From positions 248,001-312,000 of the forward strand of contig MU271164.1 in the NCBI GenBank assembly GCA_021432605.1: DNA of 64,000 bases, written 5' to 3'. Position 1 is the stretch's first letter, and the number at the start of each line of letters is the position of its first letter. The position numbers were made by a program, and so were the translations under genes. Shown in pieces: positions 12,026-22,517 of the stretch. The DNA is from Coniochaeta sp. PMI_546 (taxonomy: Eukaryota; Ascomycota; Sordariomycetes; Coniochaetales; Coniochaetaceae). The notes under the pieces are model-generated. The model saw nothing but the letters and a program-made list of their open reading frames with translations. It was not told where the DNA came from and ran no database searches.

Positions 12026-13191
12026 AGAATGGCATGTGTCGAAACGACAATGACCTTAAGAACTAGAAAAGACGTGGCTACACCAACGTGGTAACACCGC
12101 TCACCACTAATCCTTGTACTACAATCGTGCCGAGGCTGGCACTGTTAAGACCACGCTCAATTTGCCCCTCACCATTTGGTACTTGTGACGGTCGAAAATA
12201 CTGAGGTTGGTGATTCCGGGACCTTCGTCGAAGACAATTAAAGGAACCACAATATAGCTAGCTATACATGGCGATGGCCGCTTCTCAATATCATGGGTTG
12301 GCTGTCAATGTGCGCGCTGTCACAGTCGTTCAGCCACGTCTAAACTGTTTGCCAAGGAGTGGTGGCCCGCTCTCTTAGGTACATCCAAACTACCGGTACC
12401 ACTTCAAAAGGACAGAAAGCGTGCTTCAAGATGGACCACCGTCACAATGCAGGGCAGACATCGTCCTGTTTCGGTAAGGATCGAGAGTGCCTCGTCCAGA
12501 ATTCAAGCAGTCGAAGTCCACTTCCCGCTGTCATGAGGTACCCGCGAACCGCGAATTTAAGAAGTCTCGAGACTCATCACCTAACGATTCCCAAATCGAT
12601 AGATTTGGCCGTTGCCCGCTGGATATACCTAGGATCGCGCCTGTGTGCATCCAGTCTTGTTGTCTGAAAAGGTCCGAACTCAGAACAGCTTGTTTGAACC
12701 AATCAGAATGATGCCAACTGCAGCTGCTCAGCCCCCGCGATGTGGCTCAAGGCATACCCAGAGCAGTCCAGGCCTGCACTTCCCTTGCACCTGTCGCTTA
12801 TGCTTTGCAGTTTGGTGCCTCTGGAGCCTGGTCAGCACACTGATCAGGATTAGTTGCGGAACTGGATCTTGCGATAATGACATCGTTGGGCCTATCTTAC
12901 AGCATGTTCTGAGAAGGCATTCACAGCAACACTGGCGAACCGCGTCCGTTATGAGCCTCATGGTCCGCCAGTTGCGATTTATATGGAAGCTATAGGTCTC
13001 GCGACCCCACCACAATGGAACCACTGCGATTGTGCCGCAACATTCACACTTCCACCCGGCTCAGACCTCTCGCTTTCTTCGTCTAACTTACTGCTGGGAA
13101 GTATGTTCGGTGACAGATATGAGTGAATTGAAGTCTCGAGAACCTTAGCTGCGTCCGTACTGAGCCACTTCTGTTTCAATTTCGATCTATC
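12026..13191. other. Intergenic, no gene recognised
   Basis: About 1.2 kb with only short frames of no recognisable family. It should hold the 3' region of the flavoprotein gene and the promoter of the zinc-finger gene. Confidence 0.5.
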
Positions 13192-15705
13192 ATGGATTGT
13201 CTCGCCCAGTCTGCCTCGACCATTGTCGGTCTGCAGCAGGAGCCCGTTGCTGAGGAAAGTTCCGAGGTCGCGCAATCGACCACCGCTTCTGTGAGCAACC
13301 CTGGCCAGGCTGTGGAAGGGTTTTGTCTTCAATCCAAACCAATGGATGGTCAGTGGACGACAAGCGTTGAGGGGAAGGTAAAAGATCCCCTTTCTTTTGA
13401 GGTGCTGAGGGTCGCCTCGATCGACAGCTATGCCGAGTCTTACTCGACCTCATCTTCCTGCTCTGTCGACTCCTCAGGCCCCAACAGTCCCGTGAGCACC
13501 AGCACAGCCACTTCCAACTTCTACTTCTATCTTGAAGCCCAGGAAGAGGTAGCCGTTGATGACGAGGACGCCTCTGAGCTACGCAACTTCTTCAAGGACT
13601 TACGTGGCCGCCCACTTCTGACAAGGGGATTCTCGCTCGATGCTGATAAGCCCATCGGTTCCAGAAGCAAGTCTACCTCAGACAAAGGTCCAATGCCCAA
13701 GCACTTGCTTCCCCTGAGGGAGAAATCTCCAAGGCATACTAATTACACATTTCCTCTTCACTCGGCCCCCGGTTGGTCCACGCCCAACGCTCCAGCGTAT
13801 CCAGCTTCGGCACCAGTCTCGGCTCCGGAGTCCAGAAGGGGGTCGACCCATACTGGACAACATTCTCGTCCAAAGTCCAGGCTCAGTGTCACGGACGCAA
13901 CCCATCACGACCGTGTTATTGTTCCTCGGGATAAGCCGGACCCATTAGGCGGCATCATGGCCAGGAATACGCCAATGTGCGACGCAACCGATGCGGCCAA
14001 GGAGGAGCCGCTAGACACAGTCAGCGCCGTTCTTTCAGCATTAGATGGTTCTGATATGATCAACAAACCCTCAACGTCTTCTCGGCAACGACCTGGTCAA
14101 GTCAAGACCGAGGACATCTGCGAAATGATTCTAAGACAAGCATTTAATGTGGACTTACAGGATCTCACATTCGCAACTGATGCACTTGACTCGGTCGCAC
14201 ACTGTCTGGAGGAGCTCTCCACTGTCGTTTATAGTTGCCAGTCTCTCGAGTTGCCCTTACGGCAGGTACCATCTGGAAAAAATAATTCCACCCGTTCGGA
14301 CCATCCCACGCCATATGGACAGAAGAGTCGAGGCGAGAAACGGGCCAAGAGCTGTGAGAATCAGAGCGAAAAACAGCCAGACGAGGAAGACCAAGAAGAC
14401 CCTCACTCTGGAGGCGAGGGAAGCTCTCCTGTGAGAAGCAAGAAGATTAAAGTCGAGCCTCCAGATGATCGCTTCTCGTGTCCGTATCGGAAGCGGAACC
14501 CCCTGAAATTCAACGTTCGAGAATACAATACTTGCGCGACAACATACTTCTCTGACTTTACGAACCTCAAGCGTCACATCAAGCTTTATCACAGATGCCA
14601 GCCCAGGCTGCCCAACGTCTGCTTCCGGTGTGGCGTGGACCAATGGTCCAGAGAGCGACTGATGAGCCATCTTCAGCTGCCACCAGATCGTATGTGTTTA
14701 GTCCAAAATGAGGCGCAGAACAGTGACCCGGAAGAAGGTATAACTCAAGAGGTGGAGGAACTGCTGAATGAGCGAAAGTCCAATGTGAGGATTAATACGT
14801 GGTCGAGCCTTTGGCAAGCACTCTTTGGCTCTGACGACGAGGTTCTCTCCCCTGACTTTGTGCCACCTGTGGAGTGGGATGAGGTAAAACACGGGTTTGA
14901 CGTCACTCGGGACATACTGAAGAACCGTGTCCAACTCGAATCCATGACTATCAAAGAATTGAGGTCGGAAGCGCAGGCCTACGTCGCCGCTCACATGGAT
15001 TACACCTGTTGGGACTATATCAGCTCGGTTCTCGCGGACAGCCGGCTTCAAGCAGATTATAGCTCGGAGAAAACCCACAAGCGACGAAGGAGCCACAGGC
15101 CGAGCAGCGCTGCTGTTCAGAGCTCACCGGTGCATACTTTCCTGCGGCCGGGGGCGGATCGGTCTATTTTACCCAAGCCAGTAGAAAAGACTTCGGAAGG
15201 CGGACGGCCAATTGGTTCCGACATTGCTGGCCTTGGAAGCAATGGCAGCAGTCTCTCATCGTCATGGGAGACTGCCATCAGCAACATATCCTCGTCTAAC
15301 CTACGTTCAACATCTTCATCGACTTCGTTGACGACGCCAGGGGAACCACAGTCGGCTACGGAGCAGAAACCGTCGTTCATCTACCCATCGTCTACTGATC
15401 TTCTTCCTACCCTGGCAGGCTTTGTTGGAGAGGGGGGTGCTACTCTCGCAACTGACGGAGGCAATGCCACCATCCAAGACCAGGGCACCGACTTCGTTGC
15501 TCACGGTCATGCGGGCACTAACCGGTTTCAGTCGTATATATGCGACATCCGCGATGATGGACTTGCGCTGGCGGAAGGTCTTTGCGGCTTGTTCGACTAT
15601 GACGTGCATTACGACGAGCATGGAGGCAGCTACGACGCCTATGAGGGGAACAATACGTCGTTTGACATGGGCGATGCCCCTCCAGGCGAATATGCGCCAC
15701 CATAG
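13192..15705 (+). CDS. Large C2H2-like zinc-finger protein, intronless
   Basis: One exon, 837 aa. Residues 1-425 are Ser/Pro/Thr-rich and largely disordered. At about 428-505 lies the fungal atypical finger region: FSCPYRKRNPLKF, then paired His in NLKRHIKLYH, then CFRCG and a further LMSHLQ. This arrangement of a C-P-Y-x-K-R-N-P start followed by H-x4-H and C-x2-C is a recurrent fungal nuclear-protein module related to C2H2 fingers. A helical segment (about 510-620, NTWSSLWQALFG) follows, and the C-terminus is again low-complexity and acidic. It is probably a nuclear DNA- or chromatin-associated regulator, and no target can be inferred. No introns are apparent, which is usual for this family. 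Confidence 0.8.
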   Translation: MDCLAQSASTIVGLQQEPVAEESSEVAQSTTASVSNPGQAVEGFCLQSKPMDGQWTTSVEGKVKDPLSFEVLRVASIDSYAESYSTSSSCSVDSSGPNSPVSTSTATSNFYFYLEAQEEVAVDDEDASELRNFFKDLRGRPLLTRGFSLDADKPIGSRSKSTSDKGPMPKHLLPLREKSPRHTNYTFPLHSAPGWSTPNAPAYPASAPVSAPESRRGSTHTGQHSRPKSRLSVTDATHHDRVIVPRDKPDPLGGIMARNTPMCDATDAAKEEPLDTVSAVLSALDGSDMINKPSTSSRQRPGQVKTEDICEMILRQAFNVDLQDLTFATDALDSVAHCLEELSTVVYSCQSLELPLRQVPSGKNNSTRSDHPTPYGQKSRGEKRAKSCENQSEKQPDEEDQEDPHSGGEGSSPVRSKKIKVEPPDDRFSCPYRKRNPLKFNVREYNTCATTYFSDFTNLKRHIKLYHRCQPRLPNVCFRCGVDQWSRERLMSHLQLPPDRMCLVQNEAQNSDPEEGITQEVEELLNERKSNVRINTWSSLWQALFGSDDEVLSPDFVPPVEWDEVKHGFDVTRDILKNRVQLESMTIKELRSEAQAYVAAHMDYTCWDYISSVLADSRLQADYSSEKTHKRRRSHRPSSAAVQSSPVHTFLRPGADRSILPKPVEKTSEGGRPIGSDIAGLGSNGSSLSSSWETAISNISSSNLRSTSSSTSLTTPGEPQSATEQKPSFIYPSSTDLLPTLAGFVGEGGATLATDGGNATIQDQGTDFVAHGHAGTNRFQSYICDIRDDGLALAEGLCGLFDYDVHYDEHGGSYDAYEGNNTSFDMGDAPPGEYAPP

Positions 15706-17348
15706 AAGGACACTTTCTGGCTAGGCAGCGGTATGCATGCGCCTAGGCTCCCAGTTTTTGCTTGGACACATGTATAACTACTTGCCTGAACACACACTGG
15801 GCTCAAGGACGGTCAGTTGAAGTGGTCAAGGTCGTCTGGCTGGCACATTGCCTGCCCTGGTAAATGGGCAACGATTATTAACCCTGGCATAATCAGCCGC
15901 GTCGGGCTCTTAGCAATGAACACAGAATAGTCAGATACCTAGTCAGGTAAAACCGCCTCCACCATAACAAGTACTGATTAAAACGTCGCCGTTGTGGCTA
16001 TTCAGGATGCCTGTTGTGGCACGATGCAATATATCGTACGAAGGAGTAAATAAAGGCATGAGTACTATCATGATCAGATGAGCTAACCACGATGATAACT
16101 TCTCGCACAGGTAGGATAAGGTATTTGGAGACCAGCGGTGACTGTTGCTGAACGTCACACACATAGTAAAGTACTGAGAGCCAAACTTCGTCTAATAGCA
16201 GCATGATGGCATCTTTATTTCTCATTCTCAGTCAAATACATGAAAGCAGACTGCGTCACAGATGGCATTCGCAACGACAGCTGACATGGCCGGACCCAGA
16301 AAATGAGGCAGGCCGCTAGGACGATTGAATACCTGCCTACCAGGCAAGGTACCTGAGGTAGGTAGTAGTGTAGGTAAGGATCATGAGAATGTTAAATCCA
16401 AAAGCGTTCGGAGGCCAAGTTGGACTGGGCCGTGCACTCGATTATGTAACGGCTTTACCACGTGCTCGAGGTGGGTCTAGCAGCCTGGCATCAACGACAT
16501 CTCGCAAGCTCTGTCTCCAGCTGCTTCTGAAGGCACTTCGGTCGCTCGTTGAACTCAGACAGCATGACGTGCGACTCGCAGGCAACTGCAGAAGTTGAGC
16601 TTCTGTGGCCTCCCTGTAAGCTCATGCACTTTCTTCCCAATATGGTGCAGAGGGTGCCGGCCTCTTGGGCGGCTCTTTGCATGTTCAGATGAGTCCGCCA
16701 TCCCTCATCAACCAGCAGAGCTGCGGTTTGTATCCCTTCTCCTATACGTGTCGATCTGTTCTATTGCCTCCAGTGTCGTATTCCGACTTCCTGCAGCATT
16801 TCCCTATGCATCTGTGCTAATTCCACGGCGTTACCCGTTCTTTGGTACTGCCTTTTCCTTACGCCAAACACTCCTTTCACCACCATCTGGCTGGCCCTTG
16901 ATTTTGCAGCCGTCTCCTCAAACTGCACACCGTGCATTTGTCGGCGGCCGTAATTCGCCCCACATCTTCCCGATTGGTGTTTTGTCAACAAGAGGGGACT
17001 GGAATGCAAGACAGAAGGGAAAGCACTAGACTGGTTCGCTTAGCGTCACTCGAATAACAGCACAGATAGAGACAACAATCAGCAGCAGCAAGCTGCTCCT
17101 GCCGCACGCACCTGTTATCGACCCGGCAGCCTTTCCGAATTTTCGACTCGTCAACTCCAACTCCACAACACGTTCACGTTCACGACACTTGCACCACCGC
17201 GACAACCTCATCCGCACAGTTTGCCCATCACAGCCCAAACTCGTACGGTCGCTTTATCAGCCCGTTTTCAGCATTTTCCAGACTCAGCAGTTGCATTTAC
17301 TCACATTCACGCTGAACCAGCCCCGCGCATCCACCAATATCATCAGCA
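15706..17348. promoter_or_regulatory. Intergenic region and long leader before H2A.Z
   Basis: About 1.6 kb without a recognised gene. A cluster of AGGTAGGT/GGTACC words lies at 16335-16380. The last ~300 bases before the H2A.Z start are CA-rich and pyrimidine-rich, as in a 5' untranslated leader. The open frame at 16595-17029 has no family resemblance and is not called. Confidence 0.5.
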
Positions 17349-18257
17349 ATGGCCGGCGGAAAGGGAAAGTCGTCTGGTGGCAAGAGCTCGGGAGGAAAGA
17401 CCTCGGCCGCCGACGGTCCCAAGAAGCAGCAGAGTCACTCAGCTCGCGCTGGTCTCCAGGTAAGCGATATGATTTTTCTTTGTGATTTACAAGCGATTCT
17501 TTTTCGCGCCGTATCGCCGGATGCCAAGATCATAACACCGACTATCCGTCGTTCGAGCGCGTCACCTGCCCACATTCGAGAGGAGAAGACAATAGCACCG
17601 CCGCATCTTTCGAACCGTGATACCGTGGACAATATTCTACGCGCGTCAACAGAGGATATTTGCGCGCGTATGTGTGGCATCCCGTAACACCGGAAACGCG
17701 CTCTGGACGAAGTCCGTGACCCCGCCCTTCAACACCGTGGTTGATCGCCTGGCTTGCACACGTGCTGCACTCTTCCATCATGATCTTCTTAGCTTTACAA
17801 ACCTTCCTCTACACTTATCTAACGTGCTTGTCCAAACTAGTTCCCCTGTGGCCGTGTGAAGCGTTTCCTCAAGCAGAACACCCAGAATAAGATGCGCGTC
17901 GGCGCAAAGGCAGCAGTCTATGTTACCGCTGTTCTGGAGTACCTCACCGCTGAGGTTCTCGAGCTTGCAGGCGTAAGTCTACCTCCTTTTCAATGCCGCC
18001 TCGCCCCACAGAAGCCGGCACCGTTAGTCTTGCCTGCGCTTTCTCATCGGCTGACATCCTTTTGACAGAACGCCGCCAAGGACCTGAAGGTCAAGCGCAT
18101 TACCCCAAGGCACCTCCAACTCGCTATCCGTGGTGACGAGGAGCTTGACACCCTGATTCGCGCCACGATTGCCTTCGGTGGTGTGCTACCTCACATCAAC
18201 CGAGCCCTCCTCCTCAAGGTCGAGCAGAAGAAGAAGAACAAAGCAGCAGAGGCCTAA
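17349..18257 (+). CDS. htz1: Histone H2A.Z variant
   Basis: Three exons (17349-17459, 17841-17972, 18069-18257) give 143 aa. The lysine/glycine-rich N-terminal tail ([11 protein letters not shown]...) is joined by a 381-nt first intron to the histone fold, which starts [11 protein letters not shown]. The core [17 protein letters not shown] spans the second junction, and the third exon carries the acidic patch ([12 protein letters not shown]) and the variant-specific [12 protein letters not shown] docking segment. H2A.Z replaces H2A in nucleosomes flanking promoters and is loaded by SWR1-type remodellers. The insertion and the docking-domain sequence separate it from canonical H2A. Both introns have canonical GTAAG donors. 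The first is unusually long for this genome. Confidence 0.96.
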
Positions 18258-19376
18258 AGAAGAATAGAACACAACCTCTCTCGGTTTCAGCTGTTCCTAA
18301 GGAGCTATTCTGTCTGCTCGCCGGTGGTACTACCCAGATCTGGATTTGTGTTTTTTATTTCTTTCCTTTTGGGAGATTCTATGCGATACGATGCGGATGC
18401 GTCCTGCTGGGTTTGAATCTTGGATGTCTTGAGCCGGCTTCATCTGGAAGGTCACGCGTCCCCGTCGGCAGTCTGATATACCGAGACTGCCCCGCCAGCT
18501 TCTGAGGTCGTGCCGCGACACACATGGCCAAGCTTGATGGGACGCGGGAGGCCAGGGGTCGGGCGTTACTGTCTTGGTGGGTGTGAATGCCAGAGATGAG
18601 TGATTTCGGGACTTCGAAATTAAAGCCCTGCTCAAAGGTCTCACTGGTCTCTGGCTTAAATATATGTATAACAACCTCTTCTTGCGGGATAACCTGGGCG
18701 ACATATCTTATGTTGGTCGCAAGGATGGCACATGGATAGCTAGATGCAGTAGCAATAAGACAGTGTGGCTGGTATCGATCCCTTGTTCATTTTCGTGCTG
18801 TCTGTATTTGTGCCATTGATCGTCTTGTGTGTGGAGAATCGTACTGTACGTGTCACAAACTGCTATCCGCCCTTGTTCACGGCTTGCCTAAGTCCAGATC
18901 TAGCGAGGAGCTGCAATGGCTCCAGGAAACCTTATATCTGGCTTCTCACGCTACCACAGTACACATTTTCTTCGACCACCTTTGCATTGTCGTTGTCATG
19001 GTGGTTCTGATAACTACTGGTATATTCCCGCTTTGGCACCTACATTTGTTATCGTCCAGCCTGCTTGTTTGTGCCCATCATCAAACCATTGTAGCCAAGC
19101 TCTCCGTTGCTGTCTCTCATAAATCCGTCTTTACTGTCATATTCAACCCTCTCAGCATGGCGATATTCATTGGCTCGATGAGCGTTTCCGTTAAATGAAT
19201 CGAAGTCAAGTAGTATCTCATTCGACTAGGTACAAATACCTTCGCACGACTCTGAGGTCCAACGGCCAGTCGCTAAGTCGCTGCCAAAGCAAACAGTGAC
19301 CTGGAAATCTGAACAAATATTCTGCCCATGATATGGATCATTCGCACCCGGCGGCGATACAGAAGCAGTATATACT
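18258..19376. other. Intergenic between convergent genes
   Basis: About 1.1 kb containing the 3' untranslated regions of H2A.Z (+) and the Cys/His-rich protein (-). The small frames at 18330-18704 (-) and 18765-19198 (+) lack any recognisable feature. Confidence 0.5.
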
Positions 19377-20033
19377 TCAAGGCTGTTGATCGTCTGTCCC
19401 GACTGGAGAGACAACATCGGGGGACCCAGCCTCTACCGCCTCACGCTCTTTCGCTGCGTAGAGAGTGTGACCACATTCGTTCGGGTAGTCGCAGTGCAAG
19501 GAGCAATCATGCTCTCCGCGGAGGTACATCTCCTCCTTTCGCTGAAGGGTCTCTAGTTGGGTCTCTGTGGATCGCGGGAGCCATAATGCGGTTGATTTGG
19601 CGCCTCCTCGGTAGTACTCCTTCGGTTTCCACGTCATATATGCGGCTTTCTCCATTTCTTTCGTTCGTGATGTCTTATTCGCATTTTGGCATCTCGGGTT
19701 TGTTTCTCCTCGAACATGCTCATTCTCACGACGCCTCGCATTCCGTCTGATAATGGCCATCCTTCTCCAGCTGCCCCAGGCTGCCCACCCTTCAAAGTCG
19801 AACTCGGAGCTGCATGGTCCCAGTTTCTTACTCCTCTGACGGGTTCGAGTCTGCCGATGCAAGTGAGGACTTGATAGTTGTGCTTCGGTGCTGCTGTGAT
19901 GCGTCTTCTGGCAGAAGATATGAGAGCAGTGCAGACATCGTCGAGTGCACGACAGAACATACCACGTGCGGCACTTATGACATTGCCAGCGCCACGATGT
20001 TGAAGAGGGCGGCACAAGCCGTGGAGAAGACAT
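19377..20033 (-). CDS. Conserved Cys/His-rich hypothetical protein
   Basis: Single exon, 218 aa. The N-terminal part has a dense cysteine cluster suggesting a zinc-binding module (WQCHKCRTWYVLSC, then CLHCSHIFC, about residues 17-42). The centre has an aromatic motif FDFEGWAAWGSWRR (about 78-91), the middle is very basic, and the C-terminal part has HDCSLHCDYPNECGHTLY. The spacing of these blocks resembles uncharacterised single-copy proteins I know from filamentous ascomycetes. The function is unknown, though nucleic-acid or protein binding through zinc is plausible. No signal peptide or membrane segment. The start is the first ATG of the frame. Confidence 0.72.
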   Translation of the reverse strand: MSSPRLVPPSSTSWRWQCHKCRTWYVLSCTRRCLHCSHIFCQKTHHSSTEAQLSSPHLHRQTRTRQRSKKLGPCSSEFDFEGWAAWGSWRRMAIIRRNARRRENEHVRGETNPRCQNANKTSRTKEMEKAAYMTWKPKEYYRGGAKSTALWLPRSTETQLETLQRKEEMYLRGEHDCSLHCDYPNECGHTLYAAKEREAVEAGSPDVVSPVGTDDQQP

Positions 20034-20809
20034 GTTGGCGGGGGTTCTGAGCCTCCAGGAAGAGGAGGTACTGCGCTGATAGCTTCACCACTTTGGTGCT
20101 TGCTCGTTCCTTCCAGGGTTTAGCGATATCCTTCTGTACGAAAGCTGACTTCCCGTGGATACAAGAGAGTCAGGTTGCATATTTCGGTGGTCTGGTAGAG
20201 CGAAGCAGCGGATTATTGTACGTGTAGACTCTATGAATGTGTTTGACTTCCTCTAAGGTAGAATTTGGCTGTCTAACTGAGTGACTGGCTGAGTGTCCTT
20301 GTGTGCGTATGCGAACTGATTGTTCTGAAATCAAACTGACTGAATACGAAATATCAAACCAGTGATGGCAATAACATATTTCGAAAGTAACAATAGCGTA
20401 AAGTGACGAGTGGTGAAACGACGGCTACCAGTGGGCTGGTAGCTATAAATCACCGGAAATTCGGAATGAAGTGGTACACACCCTACTTGTTCTCAACATA
20501 AAGGAACAGCTTACGATATTGAAACAGCTCAATAGACGAAAATAGACTGTTGGGATTACTTCTTTGTGCGCCTCGCCTTTTCTCGCGCTGTAGCTTCCTC
20601 ATCTTCTACGAAGTCGCGGCAGTGTGGGATAAAGAATGATTACTCGAATTTGAGAAGTGTCAATGATTACAATGAATCTCTTGTGTCTCTCGACCAAGAC
20701 CAGCACCAGACATGGAGCAGCTGCTCACTTCAAGCAGACAACTGTTCACCAGTCAGAAGGGTTATGCCAACTCAGTCTCCCTGCCAGACCAGGTCCTGAA
20801 TAGCATCAT
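20034..20809. other. Intergenic, no gene recognised
   Basis: About 780 bases upstream of one minus-strand gene and downstream of another. It is moderately AT-rich, with only short frames without family resemblance. Confidence 0.5.
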
Positions 20810-21712
20810 CTAATGCTTCAGGAATGGGAGGATTGCTTTAACGTAGTCTTCATAGCCATCGATGAAAGGAACGTGACCCGCCTTCGGTATAACGACAAGT
20901 TCAACATTCTCGTTCTTTCTAGCGGCATCAAACCCTTTCTGCACCTCGTCCCTCATCTGTGCCATTTTCTCAGGCAAATCGGCATCCCTCTCCCCCACAA
21001 TCAAGTTCACGTGTTCGACACACTCGGCAAGGCGGCCTACCAAGGGCCTAATGTCAAAGGTTTCCGACCTGAGCGCGGCAACACAGGTCTCGAAGCCATC
21101 GACACTCGTTGTTTGCATAAGTTTCCTAACACGACTCGCCTCGTCTGTGTTGGCGGCAATCCACTGAGCACCGAACCAACGCTCCATGGTTTCGTCGACA
21201 GCCTTGGCCATGGATCCAGCAGCTCGCGCGGCAGCCACACGAGGTCCGAAGGCATCAGGGGCTCCGGCATTGGAAGGAGAGCAGGCAATTGTATCACAGA
21301 TGAGGAGGTTGCGGATCATTCCTGGATGACGGACGGCGAAGACGACGCCTAGCGCAGCACCCATAGAAACGCCGATCCAGGCATGCAAGCTAGGAGTCAA
21401 TGTACTGGGACTATTGACGCCGCTGAACCACTGGGTGATCTCTGGGCTCGTCAGAAGGGTATAGACATCCTCGGCCAATGAATCAAAGGTTGTGGAAGAC
21501 AGATCTGAGGGCACGCCCGACTGCCCATGGCCAGGGTGATCATAGCGGATGACCCGGAAACCTTCACCATGGAGAACCGAGACGACTCGATCCCAGAATC
21601 CGTACTGAGCGGAAAGGGAGTTTGAGAGCAGGATAGTGGGTCGGGTTGGCTCTGTCTTGTAGGTGAATTCGTACGAGAGGGGCCGGCCTGAAGGAAGTTT
21701 GAAGACCTCCAT
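20810..21712 (-). CDS. Alpha/beta hydrolase, 3-oxoadipate enol-lactonase type
   Basis: Single exon, 300 aa, the usual length for the family. The nucleophile elbow is GVSMG with Ser116. The acid is in the VGERDAD segment (Asp243 or Asp245) and His280 is in KAGHVPF. The oxyanion/HG region reads SNSLSAQYGFW and the cap follows residue 145. Enol-lactonases open the lactone ring of 3-oxoadipate enol-lactone in the beta-ketoadipate route for aromatic catabolism. Many fungal homologues have untested substrates, so the exact reaction is uncertain. It is divergent from the P450 gene with about 800 bp between, and a second protein with the same hydrolase fold lies at 29070-30689. Confidence 0.88.
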   Translation of the reverse strand: MEVFKLPSGRPLSYEFTYKTEPTRPTILLSNSLSAQYGFWDRVVSVLHGEGFRVIRYDHPGHGQSGVPSDLSSTTFDSLAEDVYTLLTSPEITQWFSGVNSPSTLTPSLHAWIGVSMGAALGVVFAVRHPGMIRNLLICDTIACSPSNAGAPDAFGPRVAAARAAGSMAKAVDETMERWFGAQWIAANTDEASRVRKLMQTTSVDGFETCVAALRSETFDIRPLVGRLAECVEHVNLIVGERDADLPEKMAQMRDEVQKGFDAARKNENVELVVIPKAGHVPFIDGYEDYVKAILPFLKH

Positions 21713-22517
21713 GTTCGCGATCTAGAATGCCAAGTATAGGCAGATAAAGTAACTCCAACAAAGGCTGAGTTAGCAGGGAATGGAAAGGAAGAGTTGTGAT
21801 TCGTATCTGGTAGTTGCAGAGGGACAACCGACGATGGGCGAGTTTGAAGTGTCGAATTGTGCAATCACGAAGTCGAAAACATTGGTGGAGGTGTGTTGAG
21901 GTGGGGTAGTTCAATTTGGCGGGCAAAGGGAGGAGGGAGCGACGTTTGAACAAGATCGATATGACTTCAGTTTTGTGGAATGTCTCCGGGCTCCAATCAC
22001 GCACCTCCCATACCAATGTAAGATATACGGGAAGGTGGGATACGAGTACCTCTGGAATGATGCAAGCATCATATCGTCGACTTAGAAACATAGTGAAGAC
22101 CCGACACCTGTCCCAAGCGAGTCATCCCCTCTCTGGCCACCGAGTTTATTCAATGGCCGGATACTGACTCGAAAGAACTTTCGATTGTTTGCAATTCCTA
22201 ATGAATCGGGAACTTCTAGGAGTATGATTACTTATTGAGTCACTTCATGTCATCTTCCTCTGCTCATTGCATGTACTCCCAAACCACAGTCAATATGCTC
22301 GGATCACTACCCCAGGCGGTTATGGTTATCCGCTACGCTGCGGATCAGCAGCCCGAGATCGACTTACGGACCTTGCTCCCACCATATGTATAGTCACCCA
22401 TATTGGAGAGTCTGTAGGTGCCTTAAATATCCCAGTCACCTTTACAAGCGGCGCATTTTGACTGCATCTCCTGTTCCACCGGTTCTGTCGCAAACATTGG
22501 TCCTAACATCGACAGCA
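21713..22517. promoter_or_regulatory. Shared upstream region of hydrolase and P450 genes
   Basis: About 800 bp between divergent starts, which should contain both promoters. No third gene is seen. Co-regulation of the two genes is possible but is only inferred from arrangement. Confidence 0.45.

Noticed and set aside
13678-13908. Minus-strand frame within the zinc-finger gene
   Set aside because: Shadow frame opposite a long coding exon; no domain.
16595-17029. A 144-aa plus-strand frame upstream of H2A.Z
   Set aside because: Composition looks like untranslated or promoter DNA; no family resemblance.
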